Shown here: in pieces, positions 12,570 through 24,147 of the stretch
How positions within the stretch are numbered: position 1 is the stretch's first letter
Layout: each line of letters begins with the position of its first letter
Source of the DNA: Oenanthe sinensis
Taxonomy: Eukaryota > Streptophyta > Magnoliopsida > Apiales > Apiaceae
DNA: 64,000 nucleotides
Direction of reading: 5' to 3'
NCBI GenBank assembly: GCA_028671895.1
Contig: CM053796.1
Coordinates: forward strand, 38,066,860-38,130,859
Translations under genes and position numbers: made by a program
Notes under the pieces: generated by a model
Database searches by the model: none
What the model was told of the DNA's origin: nothing
The model's input: only the letters and a program-made list of their open reading frames with translations

Positions 12570-13133
12570 GATATATTGCAACAAGGAACTGGCGGTATGG
12601 TGCCTGAAAAGTGTTCTGGCACATTAGCATCAACAGAACAAGTGACTGCCGATGTAATCTCTAAACAACGCAGGACAGGCCACAATCTAATTAACCCCAA
12701 ATTTATTCTTACAGCTAACAAATGTGCTGTCTGTCTGAACCCTAAATTATTATAAATTTAAAGACTTTTTTCGAAATAATTTCTCGTACAACTTTCCATA
12801 TTTGTACTGTCAGTCTGTCACTAAAATTTGCTAACAAGTGTTGATGCAACACTGGCGCTCGATGCAGCACTAGCACATGATTCGGCACTGGCGCTCGATG
12901 CAGCGTCAGCGCCAACGCCGGCATTCGGTGCATCAGCGCCTACCGGTACTCGGTACATTAGTGCCCGCGCCAGCACTATCAACACCGTTGCCGGCTTGCA
13001 GTAGATCATCAAGTGGTGGTGGATCAGACTCGGAGTCATCAGCAGGTGCAGGACCAGCACCAACAAAGGGTGTAAGCGTAACACTAAATAACAACATGCA
13101 TCCGAGGAACAATGCAGTAGCTGCAGAACCCAT
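12570..13133 (-). pseudogene. Chimeric GDSL fragment (GDSL3-like 5' part joined to GDSL4-like 3' part)
   Basis: Reading leftward from ATG 13133, the sequence encodes a GDSL3-like signal peptide (FLGCMLLFSVTLTPFVGA) and the same acidic segment DSESDPPPLDDL. A frameshift near 12945 follows; the Ala/Ser-rich stretch resumes in another frame (GADAPNAGVGADAASS). It breaks off near 12830, before any GDSL motif. From there to 12724 the bases match GDSL4 intron 4 (16021-16130), and 12570-12647 match GDSL4 exon 5 and its acceptor region (15929-16005), including a run ggaactggcggtatggt. Block I, exons 2-4 and the DxxH motif are all missing. No functional enzyme is possible. Confidence 0.85.
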
Positions 13134-13144
13134 CGAAAAACAAA

Positions 13145-13193
<49 letters not shown>

Positions 13194-13408
13194 CAACAAA
13201 TGATTATAGAGAAAAGATACAGTTTGTAGTTGGTTGATATAAAAAAAGTTGAATAAAAAGGATGAAGTTACTATATATATAAAAGAAAAGGAGAAAAATG
13301 AATGAACACGCGATGATATAGTATGTTACCGTTTTCGAGTCGATTGCATGCCTTTTATTCAGATGTGCATGCGGCTTCAAATAATTCCTATATATACATG
13401 TGATTGGC
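13134..13408 (-). repeat. Copy of the GDSL3 promoter region
   Basis: Matches 6593-6857 over its whole length apart from a (TA)n expansion at about 13152-13191. Shared strings include acaaatgattatagagaaaa and aacacgcgatgatatagt. It may still act as a promoter for the non-coding chimeric fragment. Confidence 0.8.
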
Positions 13409-13803
13409 ATTCAACGAAAATAAAGTAGTTTTGTTCCTTGAGTCTCGGAAATATTTTACAGTTTTAAAATTTTCCCTAATTTAACTTCTCACAATCCCAA
13501 TACATACCAAAAAACCATTTAACTTTCAAATTTTATTTTAATAATTTTATATTTGTCATCAAACAACTACCGTCCAACGACTCAAAATAATATTTTACTT
13601 TTTCAAAAACAATATTTAAGCACGTGTCACATAATGTTTATCACATAGTTGAACATAATATACTCAATACAATTATCACAAGGATTCTCACATAACAAAT
13701 TAATGCATAACAATAGGTTCTAAAAGTCACATATTCAACATTCTTATTCAATAACTAAATCTTAACAACGTATCCTATTTTATTTTCATAATCTTAAATC
13801 AAG

Positions 13804-14090
13804 GTCACATTATGTCAGTGACCGACATCGTATTCGTATTCTTATGTCACATTTTGTCAGTGACCGACATCTTATATTTTATGTCATAGTTTTCCAGTGA
13901 CCGACCATTTATACTTTATGTCACACTTTTCCAGTGACCGGAATATTATTCTTATCCTTATGTCACACTTTCCCAGTGACCGAAATCTTATTCTTATTCA
14001 TTATGTTACACTTTCCTAGTGACCGGAATCTTATTATTATTCTTTATGTTACACTTTTCCCAAGTGACCAAGATCTTATTATTCACGTGA
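13804..14090. repeat. Tandem array of seven ~40-bp units
   Basis: Seven imperfect units (starting near 13806, 13846, 13883, 13921, 13962, 14006 and 14049) share the core ttatgtcacac-ttttccagtgaccgaaatcttatt. The unit length drifts from 37 to 43 bp. No open frame runs through it. Between 14210 and 14360 a second motif (aatacaaagcaacgaatagtta) recurs two to three times. The array may sit in an LTR or a non-coding part of an old retroelement. Confidence 0.85.
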
Positions 14091-14399
14091 CTAAGATTAG
14101 GAATTTCTAAAAATTCTTTTCTTTTTCTTATTAATCATATGTCAATATACTATATACGATATCGAAAAATATATTTGATGACAATTACTCTAACAACATA
14201 AAGCATGTTTGATAAAAATACGGAGCAACGGAAGATTACTTGCATAATAATACAAAGCAATGAATAGTTACTTACACAATAATACAAAGCAACGAATAGT
14301 TATTTACACAAATATATGAGAACATGTAACCAATTAATATAAAGCACGTTTCACAAATACAGAGCAACAGAAGTTACTTGCCTCAAGTATGGAAACAAA

Positions 14400-15742
14400 A
14401 AATTCACACCATCCTAAAACATATATCCAATCCTTAACACCCAAGTAAAAACATCACATATCAGACATCTCAAACGTCGAATTCCTTCAAGATCACGAAT
14501 CTGCCCAGATCTGTATTTAACCTTTTTAACCCTCTAAAACTTAAACCATGAGAATTGTAGAGAACGAAAATATCTTTTCGAAAAGTCCAGAATCACTGAA
14601 TTACGACTTACGGTGATTTTTTTTATGAATTTTAAAAGATGACAGAGTTGTGTATGGAAAATCATATGAATTTCAATAAAAAAAGATGAAGAAAAAGAAT
14701 AAAGATTTGTAGAGAAAGAGATTTACAACGATTTAGTCTTGGTGGCTCGAAAAAAATATGAAAGAATAAGGAGATCTCAATCTATAGTTCTAAAACCCTA
14801 ATTTTTAATCCTACTACAATCAAATCTGACCCATATTCGAAAACTCATTATTTTAATCTATTATTAATTCCCAATCTCTATCCAATTTTAATCATTTTTA
14901 TTATTATTAATCTATTTTATTATTCTAAAAAAATATGGAATATTACATTAATTAAGATCAATACTTAAAATATGGTATAAAATTAAAAACAAATATTATA
15001 TTTATATTTTATTAAATTAATTTTTATTTGAAAATGTATCGTATATATTGTAGTTGAGCAGTATAGGTACTTAGTTCTAACAACCTTTCCCGCATAATAC
15101 AATTACATATGAACTCGAACTATTGTAACGTTCCACTTTAATCTATACAACTAACGGTTTATTTTGCATCTCTATATACAGTGTTAACATGGTATTGGAG
15201 CCGGCGGGTTACGATCCGGAAGATAATATATTTCCGGCATATCTTTCTTTTCTGGGCTAAGGCTTGATCTCGATTTCCTTTCGCAAAATATGACTTTGTT
15301 TGTAAGAAATCTAACCCAAAACGAGCTATCAAATACATCCACTGAATTAAAATCTAACCAAAAACGAGCTAGCCAATACATGTAATGAATTAAATTATTG
15401 CCAATTATATATCTACCATTTTGTCCAAATCGATATAAAGGGCCAATTGACATAGTTTGTCTGCAAAATTATTTGCATGATCCTTGCCGGTTTGTACGTG
15501 GCAAATGGTAAGGTTTCCAAAGGGCTCTGCATATAATTTTGAGATATATGAAGTCCAATAGTATAGGAAAATGCTAATAAATTAGCGTATATGTTACAAA
15601 AAAAATATCTAAAATTTATGATGAGACCAACAGGAAACTAGCTAGCAACCTCAAATTCATTCTATTGCAGGATAATTTGCACTTAATTGATATAGATATA
15701 TGTAATATATGTTAGGAGGAATTAAATTGACATTCATTGTGC
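14400..15742. mobile_element. Possible LTR-retrotransposon remnant with primer-binding-site-like sequence
   Basis: At about 15180-15205 the string gtgttaacatggtattggagcc looks like an LTR end (..taaca) followed by a degenerate tRNA-iMet primer-binding site (family consensus TGGTATCAGAGC). No gag or pol frame is open around it and no partner LTR was found. The rest of the interval is AT-rich spacer. Confidence 0.3.
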
Positions 15743-17649
15743 TCATGAAGGAATTTGAGTTAAACGGAGAATGTCCATGGGGTAAGCATCCAACGGGCTT
15801 GCAGCTTTGTATGCTCTAATAGCAGCAGGGGTAACAGATTTCTCACTTGGATGAAATGCATCAAAGAACGCGAGTGTACCCCTATCAGCACACGGCGCCT
15901 GATTTGCAACACACAATCCATTTGTGATTGATATATTGCAGCAAGGAACTGGCGGTATGGTACCTGAAAAGTGTTCTGGCACATTAGCATCAACGGAACA
16001 AGTACTCTTACAAATAAGAAACGTGCTGCACACTAAATTATTATAAATTTAAGAACCTTCTTCCAAATAATTTCGAGTACAACTTTCCATATGTATATTG
16101 TTACTCAAATGATGAACTGACATTCGATCATAAAACAATCTTTATATGTTTGTTAGAAACTTACCATTAAGTGCAGGATTGGCCATTGAAATATGTGTAG
16201 TGTTGATATAAACAAAATTTGCACCCATAAGGTCTTTATTGAGGTTATCAACAAGTGGCTTAAGTCTATCATTGAATTCTTTTACTGCGAGATTAGCCAT
16301 ATCCGCGCATCCAGAAGCTGATTTACCTCCAGGTGCCATCGCGATTATTGCTGGGCTGCAACCAAGATCTGCAACTCCAAACAAAGCTATTTTCCGTGCT
16401 CCATAGTTGTATAAATTCTTGTATCAAAATAATGCACTAATTACTTTTAAGTGAGAATAGTATTAGTGCTATAAAATAATTTACAAATTTTTTGAACACG
16501 GAAGATATTATGATGAAGAAGAAACTGACCGTTAGCTGTACAGAATATCGTCTAATAAGGATTTCAGCAAACTGATCTGGTTTGTATAGACGGCTTGTGG
16601 GATACACCTGTGGCATCAAGTAGTTGTTGATATAATCATTACTTCCGAAACCAGCTAAATATATACACTTGTTTAAGTATGATCCGGTGTTCTGATCATT
16701 TCCTTGTGATAAAACATTGTTGATCCGCGAAACAGTAACATTGTGGTTACTCAGCTGTGCATCAAAACTAAATATCTCCCCCTATATGTGCATGAAAAAA
16801 ACAGAAAAAAAACGATGAGGAATATCAGAGAAACTTTTTCAATTTTCTTTCAATATTATAATTTAAGAAGAAAAATATAATCACCAGATTTTTTCCAGTT
16901 TCAGGAAGAATTCCAGCTCCCCCGGATGCATAATTGACTCCCATTAGAATGTTCTTCTCACTTGAAGTTACATATGGTAGAGGATAACTGGTAAAACCTA
17001 GTAATTCACCTGTAAATTAATTGGCCAAAGTGTTTAAAGAGCGATAATGTATAGAGAATTGCCGATTAGCTGAAATATAAAATTTATTCAACAATATCAG
17101 TTTATAGTCGCCATAGAAAATTGGGGTTGCGTGTGCATATATAAACACCTCTCCTTAACTTTTTGCTTTAAATCTGAATGCAATATGTACAAGTCAATAT
17201 ATATATAAATGACTCAATGTTTTCTCTATTGTCAATAATTCCTTGTGTATTTTCATATAAATGTGTTATGTGTACAGATCAATTTAAGTTACATGTTATG
17301 GTAAAATATATGTTATTTCGTAAATCTAAAATCCTAAACTTTGGCCAACAGAAAGAAAATGACAGACACTTGAGATATCAAATGAAAATTTAGGAAATAT
17401 ACCAATAACATCTGCATAATTTCGACCATTAGTAAATCTTCCCGTTGGACCGCCTTGAAAATCGATTCCATAAGGTGGGAAATTAGCTTTCGCGGTTGTG
17501 TTAAGATCGTTATTATTTCCAGTGTCGGCTAATGAATCTCCAAACATAAAAACGCAAGGCACTTGTGGTGCACCATAAACCACTCTGGAACAACCAAGTG
17601 CATACGAAATGAGATAGACTATAAAACATTGATTACACAAACGTGCCAT
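15743..17649 (-). CDS. GDSL4: GDSL esterase/lipase
   Basis: Complete five-exon gene: 17649-17403, 17009-16885, 16781-16530, 16417-16165 and 15963-15743. It sums to 1098 nt, about 365 residues, normal for the family. Signal peptide (MARLCNQCFIVYLISYALG), block I FMFGDSLADTGNNN with the nucleophilic Ser, block II GVNYASGGAG, block III GFGSNDY and block V FFDAFHPSEK (DxxH) are all present. The first ATG that gives a signal peptide is taken; an upstream in-frame ATG at 17733 would add a non-hydrophobic stretch. The last exon starts at the acceptor ttttcag|gtacc, the only one that keeps frame. Probably a secreted ester hydrolase; substrate unknown. Its 3' end was the source of part of the chimeric fragment at 12.6 kb. 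Confidence 0.92.
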
Positions 17650-18553
17650 CGAAGAAGAGATGAGTAAATTAAAGATATGTTGTTGAAATTGATCAAAATG
17701 TTGATAAAATGAGTCAGAAGAAACATCGTACAATGTCTGGTCTGGGTAAGTTCATATAAACATCAAAGCCAGAAATAGAAACATAGTATGAACATATCTA
17801 AACTAAGAAGTGGATGTGCCTAAAAATATCTTTTAATCCAGAAGGTACATATGTAGTGTCTAAACTAATTTATTCCTCGTTTTTTCTGTTGTGATCGATT
17901 TTTATCTATTAATAGTAATATGTCACCATCTAGAACTAATTGGCTGTTGTTTAAACATCTCTGGAGAATAATTTTAAGTAAATACACTTCTTTTACATAT
18001 ATGGTTGCAATACCTCAATCCTATTGCAAGCGTCAAATTAATTTCGTTATCAGACTATATGTATATAGTTCATTATACCTCTTGAATCCTGAGAATTTAT
18101 TTCAGTGAAAGCATATTATAAACTCTGTGTTAACTCTGCTTCGGCTAATTTGACTTCAAACTAATAATCTCATCATACTGCAGGACGACGTGCAGTATGA
18201 TTAGATTAATATGAAGATAATAAATTGTCATTTTCCTTAATAAGAACCATTATTTAGATAGGAAATGCTATTTTACATATTTTACATATATAATACATAA
18301 AAAAACCTGCCTAAATTAAAAGAAATGTAAATCTGTTCAATTTACTGCTGGGGATTGTGGGTTCACGGGAGATTTTTCCCCTATAAGTCGATATATAACT
18401 TTAATACGATACTGATCAAAAACTTATTTACTGTTCTAAAAGCTTGAAAGCTGATCGAGTGCTTGTGCCAAGCCAAGCTTATTAACAAATGATATCTACG
18501 AGCGGAGCAACATACTTCTGTTTATTATCAAGACTTCTACAATTATTAATTTC
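17650..18553. other. Intergenic between GDSL4 and GDSL5
   Basis: AT-rich spacer holding the GDSL4 promoter and the GDSL5 3' flank. The only structured item is the hairpin at 18165-18208. The open frame at 17920-18108 has no recognisable features. Confidence 0.5.
18165..18208. repeat. Short hairpin (18-bp stem)
   Basis: taatctcatcatactgca (18165-18182) pairs with tgcagtatgattagatta (18191-18208) with one mismatch, leaving an 8-nt loop (ggacgacg). It could be a foldback remnant or a small transcribed hairpin; nothing else supports an RNA gene. Confidence 0.6.
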
Positions 18554-20182
18554 TCATTGCAGAGCCAAGGTGTGGATTTCCATTGGATAGGAGTCTAAGG
18601 AAGAAGCAGCCTTCTAAGCTCTTGAAGCAGTTGCATTACTTGCGGTCTCTGTAGGGTGAATATCATCCTAGTAAAGATAGCTATGCGGGTTACTGCAAGG
18701 ATGCAGCTTTGGTTCACACAGTCCCTTACCAAAATATACTGATGCTGTGCAACAGGAAGTGCTTAAGACAGTAAAGCTTGAAATTTTAGGAAAATAAGAA
18801 TAACGACAAGCTATTTATATAGAAATTATCAGACGAAGAATTAACCATTCTAATATATTTCCATTAAAGATGCATGTAACTTACCAGAAGAAGAAGGATC
18901 TTCCAGAGAAATATGAGTAGTGTTAATATAGATGAATTTTGCATTTGTAAGATTGCCATTCAAGTCATCAACGAGCGGTTTGATTCTTTTGTTAAATAAT
19001 GCAGCTGTGTCATTAATCTTATCCACACACCCTGATGCATTCTTACCATATGAATATGTTGTTGCTGGTGCACAACCTATTAGACCAAGTCCAAAAACAG
19101 CAACTTTTCGAGCTCCAGAATCGTAAAGAGACTATGTCCAAAAAACGAATAACTAATAAGAGAAACACACATGTATGAAAAGAAACCTAATCAATGATAT
19201 TCAAAGCGATTAAAAGAGATTAATTTTGGTTAAGATACCTCAAGCTGTTTGGAGTATTGTTGAATGAGGACATCTGCGTACTCATCTGGTGTGTAAATAC
19301 TGCTTGAAGGGTAATGATGGGGCATAAAGTAGTTGTTGATGTAATCGTTACTACCCATTCCAACTGTATAAATGCACTTGCCTAGGTACTCCTTGGTATA
19401 ACTTATATTTCTCTGTAAAGCAATTATTCGTAAAACTGTATACACATGGAAAAATGTATGTTATGACATGTGAGAGTGATATTGATTCCTTTGAACGATG
19501 AATATGGTATATGATCTACAAAAAAACAATCTTTTATTTTTAATATTGAATTTTTAAAAACAAAAACAGAAAACAATATCAAACACCATTTAAGAAGCAA
19601 TCAGCGATCACATAACTAAGGTAGTTGATGATATATTATGCAGGGTTAATTTACTTTCCAGGTGCATTTATGCAAGTATGTCAAGAATTTATAATTTATC
19701 TACCAGGTTTCTTCCCGTCTCAGCGTGAATTCCAGCTCCTCCAGATCCATAATTCACCCATTTCAGGAGTTCCTCACCACTTGCAGTTGTGTAGGATGGG
19801 GTGTAATCAGCAAAACCAAGAAGCTTACCTGAAACACATGTGTAGTTAACGAACTATTCCATCAACACACATTTTAAAAAAAAATCCCGAAATTAAATAT
19901 TCTTATAAATATGTCAACAGAAATACCTAAAATGTCTGCACTGTTTTCACCATTGCTGAATCTTCCGGTTGCATTTCCGCCCGGAAAATTAACCCCATAG
20001 GGAGGGTAGTTTACTTTGGCATTAGTGTAAAGATAATTATTATTACCATTATCAACCAACGCGTCTCCGAAAATGAAGTAGCAGGGGACTTGTGGCTCAG
20101 CTCTACTCATCAATAGTTGCAACTTAAATACCATTAGTATGGTCAATGGTACACTGCATGAGTGTGCAATAGATGGCGCCAT
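18554..20182 (-). pseudogene. GDSL5: GDSL esterase/lipase pseudogene lacking the catalytic Ser
   Basis: GDSL relics: exon 1 20182-19927, exon 2 19828-19704, exon 3 about 19450-19239, exon 4 19131-18885 and exon 5 about 18777-18554. Block I reads FIFGDALVDNGNNN: residue 41, the nucleophile, is Ala (codon GCG, 20060-20062), which alone should abolish hydrolysis. The 5' part of exon 3 (GGRI..DQQL in paralogues) and its acceptor are not recognisable. Exon 5 has two in-frame TAG codons, one at the Trp of the FWDEFHPTE motif (18668-18670) and one at 18614-18616. Its acceptor AG has changed to AA. Exons 1, 2 and 4 remain open and well conserved, so the loss looks fairly recent. Closest in type to GDSL6-8. 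Confidence 0.9.
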
Positions 20183-20240
20183 TGATGAATGATGACAAAC
20201 TAATAGATATGTACATGTATAAGCAATGAAAATATGTCCA

Positions 20241-20258
20241 TATTTATAGAGAGAAAGG
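20241..20258 (-). promoter_or_regulatory. TATA-type core promoter of GDSL5
   Basis: On the minus strand this reads CCTTTCTCTCTATAAATA, about 60 bp upstream of the ATG. The same CT-rich plus TATA block lies upstream of GDSL7, GDSL8 and GDSL9. Confidence 0.6.
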
Positions 20259-21348
20259 TCTGATATAAAATTAGCTAATAATATTTTATTCGAACCAATA
20301 TCTTTTACGGGCAACAACTATCTACTTACCGGATAGAATCTTTATCTCAGGACAAGATGGTCGCTGTCGGATAAACTACGTACTACTACTAGATACTTAT
20401 TCGGGGTTTGTTTTCGAAATTCAGTTGCGATCTTATGACCTCTTTTTACATGTCAAAAACATGGATCCACTTGTGTACCGTATCATCTTGTTTGTTTGGT
20501 TTGGGGGTTTGGGTTTAGAGTATAGTACAACGATATTTTAGTTGATTCTCTATAAATATTATAAAATAATGGGTTTTAATCATTTAGGTAATCTATTTTA
20601 CATGTCAAGTTCAACAATATTCCATATATTCATTCCATATTATTATTATTATAATAATAAATTTGAATCTAGTTAGTCTTAAAAATGAGGAAAGAGAAAA
20701 AAGAAAGAAAAAAGATATGAGAAAAGGGAGGGAAATGAATTTTTTATTCACTAATATATCCTAGAGCATCCGTGTTAATAGGATATGACTAATAAAATTT
20801 AGAATATTATAGTGATTTAAGGAATTACTAAAATACTGTTGGAGTTGTATTTTATGTCATTTTTCTTATTTTTGAGTTTATGAGCTCATTTAGTGATGTT
20901 AGACTTCCCCTGAGAATGGATAAAACTCATATATAGTGTTTTTTTAAATTTCAACATCATACCTCAGCCCCACAAAGTATAAGTTTTTCATGCTTAAGAG
21001 GGAGGTGGGTACGAGGGAAGGGTATGAATATTAATTTTAATATTATTATTTTATTATTGATAATTAACATTAATAATAATAATAAAATTATATATATATA
21101 TACACACACACAATCAAGCATTACTAATAAAAAAATTATAAAATAAAATAAATTTATCTAATTATTAATTCAATAATATTTTATATTAAATAATTTAATT
21201 CCGGGACTAAATCAAATACATGATATTAATAATGAAATTTCATCCACATACCACCCTAACCCGATTTCTGATACCAAACTCATACCGCCTCATGAACCAA
21301 ACGACCACTTAATTCATATAATTTTTCACGATCATTCGTGATATATAA
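20259..21348. other. Intergenic, no gene seen
   Basis: AT-rich spacer upstream of GDSL5. It includes purine-rich sequence (20685-20740) and simple AT-rich repeats. No coding or RNA feature recognised. Confidence 0.4.
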
Positions 21349-21594
21349 TACTCTCTCTGTCTCACCCAATTGTTATCCTTTCGGAGAGATGGTCCGGCAC
21401 GCATTTTAAAGTGCATATAAAGTATAGTTCCATTACTAATAAAAAAAATTCTGAATAAATTTTTTTGAATAAATTTTTTTATTCAGAAAAAAAAAATTAA
21501 AAATAAGTTATGGAACTATACTTTATATGCACCTTAAAATGCGTGCCGGACATTCTCTCCGAAAGGATAACAATTGGGTGGGACGGAGGTAGTA
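21349..21594. mobile_element. Stowaway-like foldback MITE
   Basis: Long inverted repeat. The left end tactctctctgtctcaccc is the complement of the right end gggtgggacggaggtagta, and the arms continue through caattgttatcctttcggag and ggcacgcattttaa. The CTCCCTCCGTCCC-type ends and flanking TA fit Stowaway (Tc1/Mariner) MITEs. No coding sequence. Same subfamily as the element at 29430. Confidence 0.85.
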
Positions 21595-24147
21595 GTAAAT
21601 AAAATGAATAATTATTATATGAGATACAAGTTAAAACCATAAAATTATGATTATTATGATAATGGAGTTATTATATATACACTATAGTCAAAAAATTTAT
21701 GGAGAACATGTAAGTCCTGCATTATAATGTGTTTATAATATATTTGTTCTTCAATTAGTACTTCATTTAAGATTTTTAATAGAACAAAACCCTAACTGTA
21801 TATTAAAATATCTAATTTTATAAATATTTTACCTGAAAATTGCTATACATATGAAGAGCATGAATAAAACCCCAAAACACTAACTTCAATCTAAGTAACT
21901 ACATATAGAGTATAATAATTTTTTTTATAAAATGTCATAAGTTAATTATATTATTAGTCGCATAAGTTAATTATTTAAATATATGCGAAACATCTCAACT
22001 CAAAAACAATTCAAATAAACTACCCCCGCCAAATCAATCATAGCATCTCTTTTAATTTGCAGTGATTGAATTTATCTGTTTCATTCGTAACCACGCATTC
22101 CTCAGAATTTTTCTTCAGTACAAACGAGAAAATAATGCGCTTAAGATTCCAAAATTAAACATGTATTGCAATTAATTTTTGGTTAAACTCAGGTCAACAG
22201 AATTTAATCATAGTGAGAGGTGATGGGCTCATTTATGTCATTTTATAAAAAAAAATATAATTTAAAATTAATATTCTGTATATAATTTTACATTTATAAA
22301 TAATTTATAACAGGGCAAAATATCAAATAAATTACTACGCTAATTCTATTGCGCATTATATGGTTTATTCGTTGACATGCCTATTTCGGAACCGATTGAT
22401 GTAGTAAAAAATATGTTTCACGCTGATTTATATATATACGAGCATAGAGCATTTCTAATGATAAAATAATAATTATTTTATTTTTCTTACAAAGATAGTT
22501 AGTTGAAATAGCCCGTCCTTTTTCGAATTATTAATTTGAAAAAAAATAAAATATAATACAATTTATTAATATAAAATTCTATTGAAAATATAATCATTAC
22601 AAAAATGCAGTTAACAATGACAAAAACAACTAATCTATTTCAAATTTAAGAATTAAAATACTCAAAATTTAATGCACTTCATCTTGCTCTTATACCAAAC
22701 CTGAAAAATTATAAATAATGAGTTACACCTGATTTCAAGTCAAATGATTGTCAAATATAAAATCCATTTTGCCGATGATGATTAACTGATGGTACACGGT
22801 CAATTATGATTATGATGAAATAATATAATCAACGGACAACGGTCAATTTTGACTATGACAGACATCACTTGACTTCAGACATAAACGATTACACAATCGG
22901 TCGGTTTTAATTCACATGTGGTATCCACGTGTTTAGAAGGGTCAATTTTTTACCAGATGTCAAGTGATATAGCTGACTGGACATGTGATTGGTTATATGT
23001 CTTAAAACCGATCAATTGTCATAACTGAAAGGTTAAATCGACAAACACTTGCGGTCGGATTTAGTTGCTTAATCGACCGATACAGGATATAACCCGCGAC
23101 TTTTGCTGGACAATTTTGATCATTTTTCATGTAGTGACGGGACGGTGAGCATTCCCACAAGAATATAGAAGTTCGGCAGATCTATTATTTATGTGGTATT
23201 GCAATATAAAAAATGGAAGTAAATTTTAGCTTCCGAACACATATCTTTATGTGAAAACAATTAGAAAGTGGATTAGCTCATTAAGAATAAACGTATTTAA
23301 TAAGAAGTGGTTCACGGTAAAAATGTATGTTAATTAATTTAATTTAATATTTATGTTTGATTATATATATATATATACACACACACACGGAAGTTTTATG
23401 AAGAATTTTATATGGAAATTTAAAAATAATTGGAGAAATAATTTGACAAAAATAGATGAGGATAATAGATATAATAACATTTAAGATAATATTAAAATAA
23501 AATTGTTAAATAATCGTCCTTTTCTATATTTTATTTAAAATTTAGGTGAACAATCAAATTAAAGATCATTATAAAATTACATGAGAATAGTTTAAGTTAT
23601 AATAGAATTGATTTTTTTTAAAAGACTAATTATAAAATATCTGTATTTCGTCCCAATTCGGTCTGAATTCCACTCAATTTTGAAATTTGGTGTAAATTTA
23701 TACAATAATAATAATTTCAACAGAGAAAATGTATATGTATTTTAAACTATCATATGAAAAAATGATCATTTATTCCTTTAACAATTAGTTAACAAAATAT
23801 TGTTTTAATTAAATTATGTAGTATTTTATTTATTTATTTATTTTTCAATTTTTAATAAATTTACAATGTAATTTCATAAAATTTAAAATATTAATAAATA
23901 TTATAACGCGGCCGCGAAGCGCGAGGCTTTACTAACCAGCTAAATATAGTAGAATGATCAGCAGAAAAACTCCAAAATATAAAGAAGATAACCAAATATA
24001 CGGTTCTTAAATCTAAAAAGCTCGTACAGTGTTTGTGACACGCTTATTAACAAGCACTGTATATTGACATCTTACAGGAGAAATAATTTTATTCATTATC
24101 TGGCCTTCAACGGTTATTATCTTCATGGGCATGGATCATGGCCGAGC
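21595..24147. other. Intergenic, no gene seen
   Basis: AT-rich spacer about 2.5 kb long. A GC-rich string (cgcggccgcgaagcgcgagg) near 23908-23927 stands out and may be a transposon end. No open frame with recognisable similarity. Confidence 0.4.

Noticed and set aside
12742..13203. Several overlapping open frames
   Set aside because: All are shadows or frameshifted parts of the chimeric GDSL fragment and its TA-rich leader.
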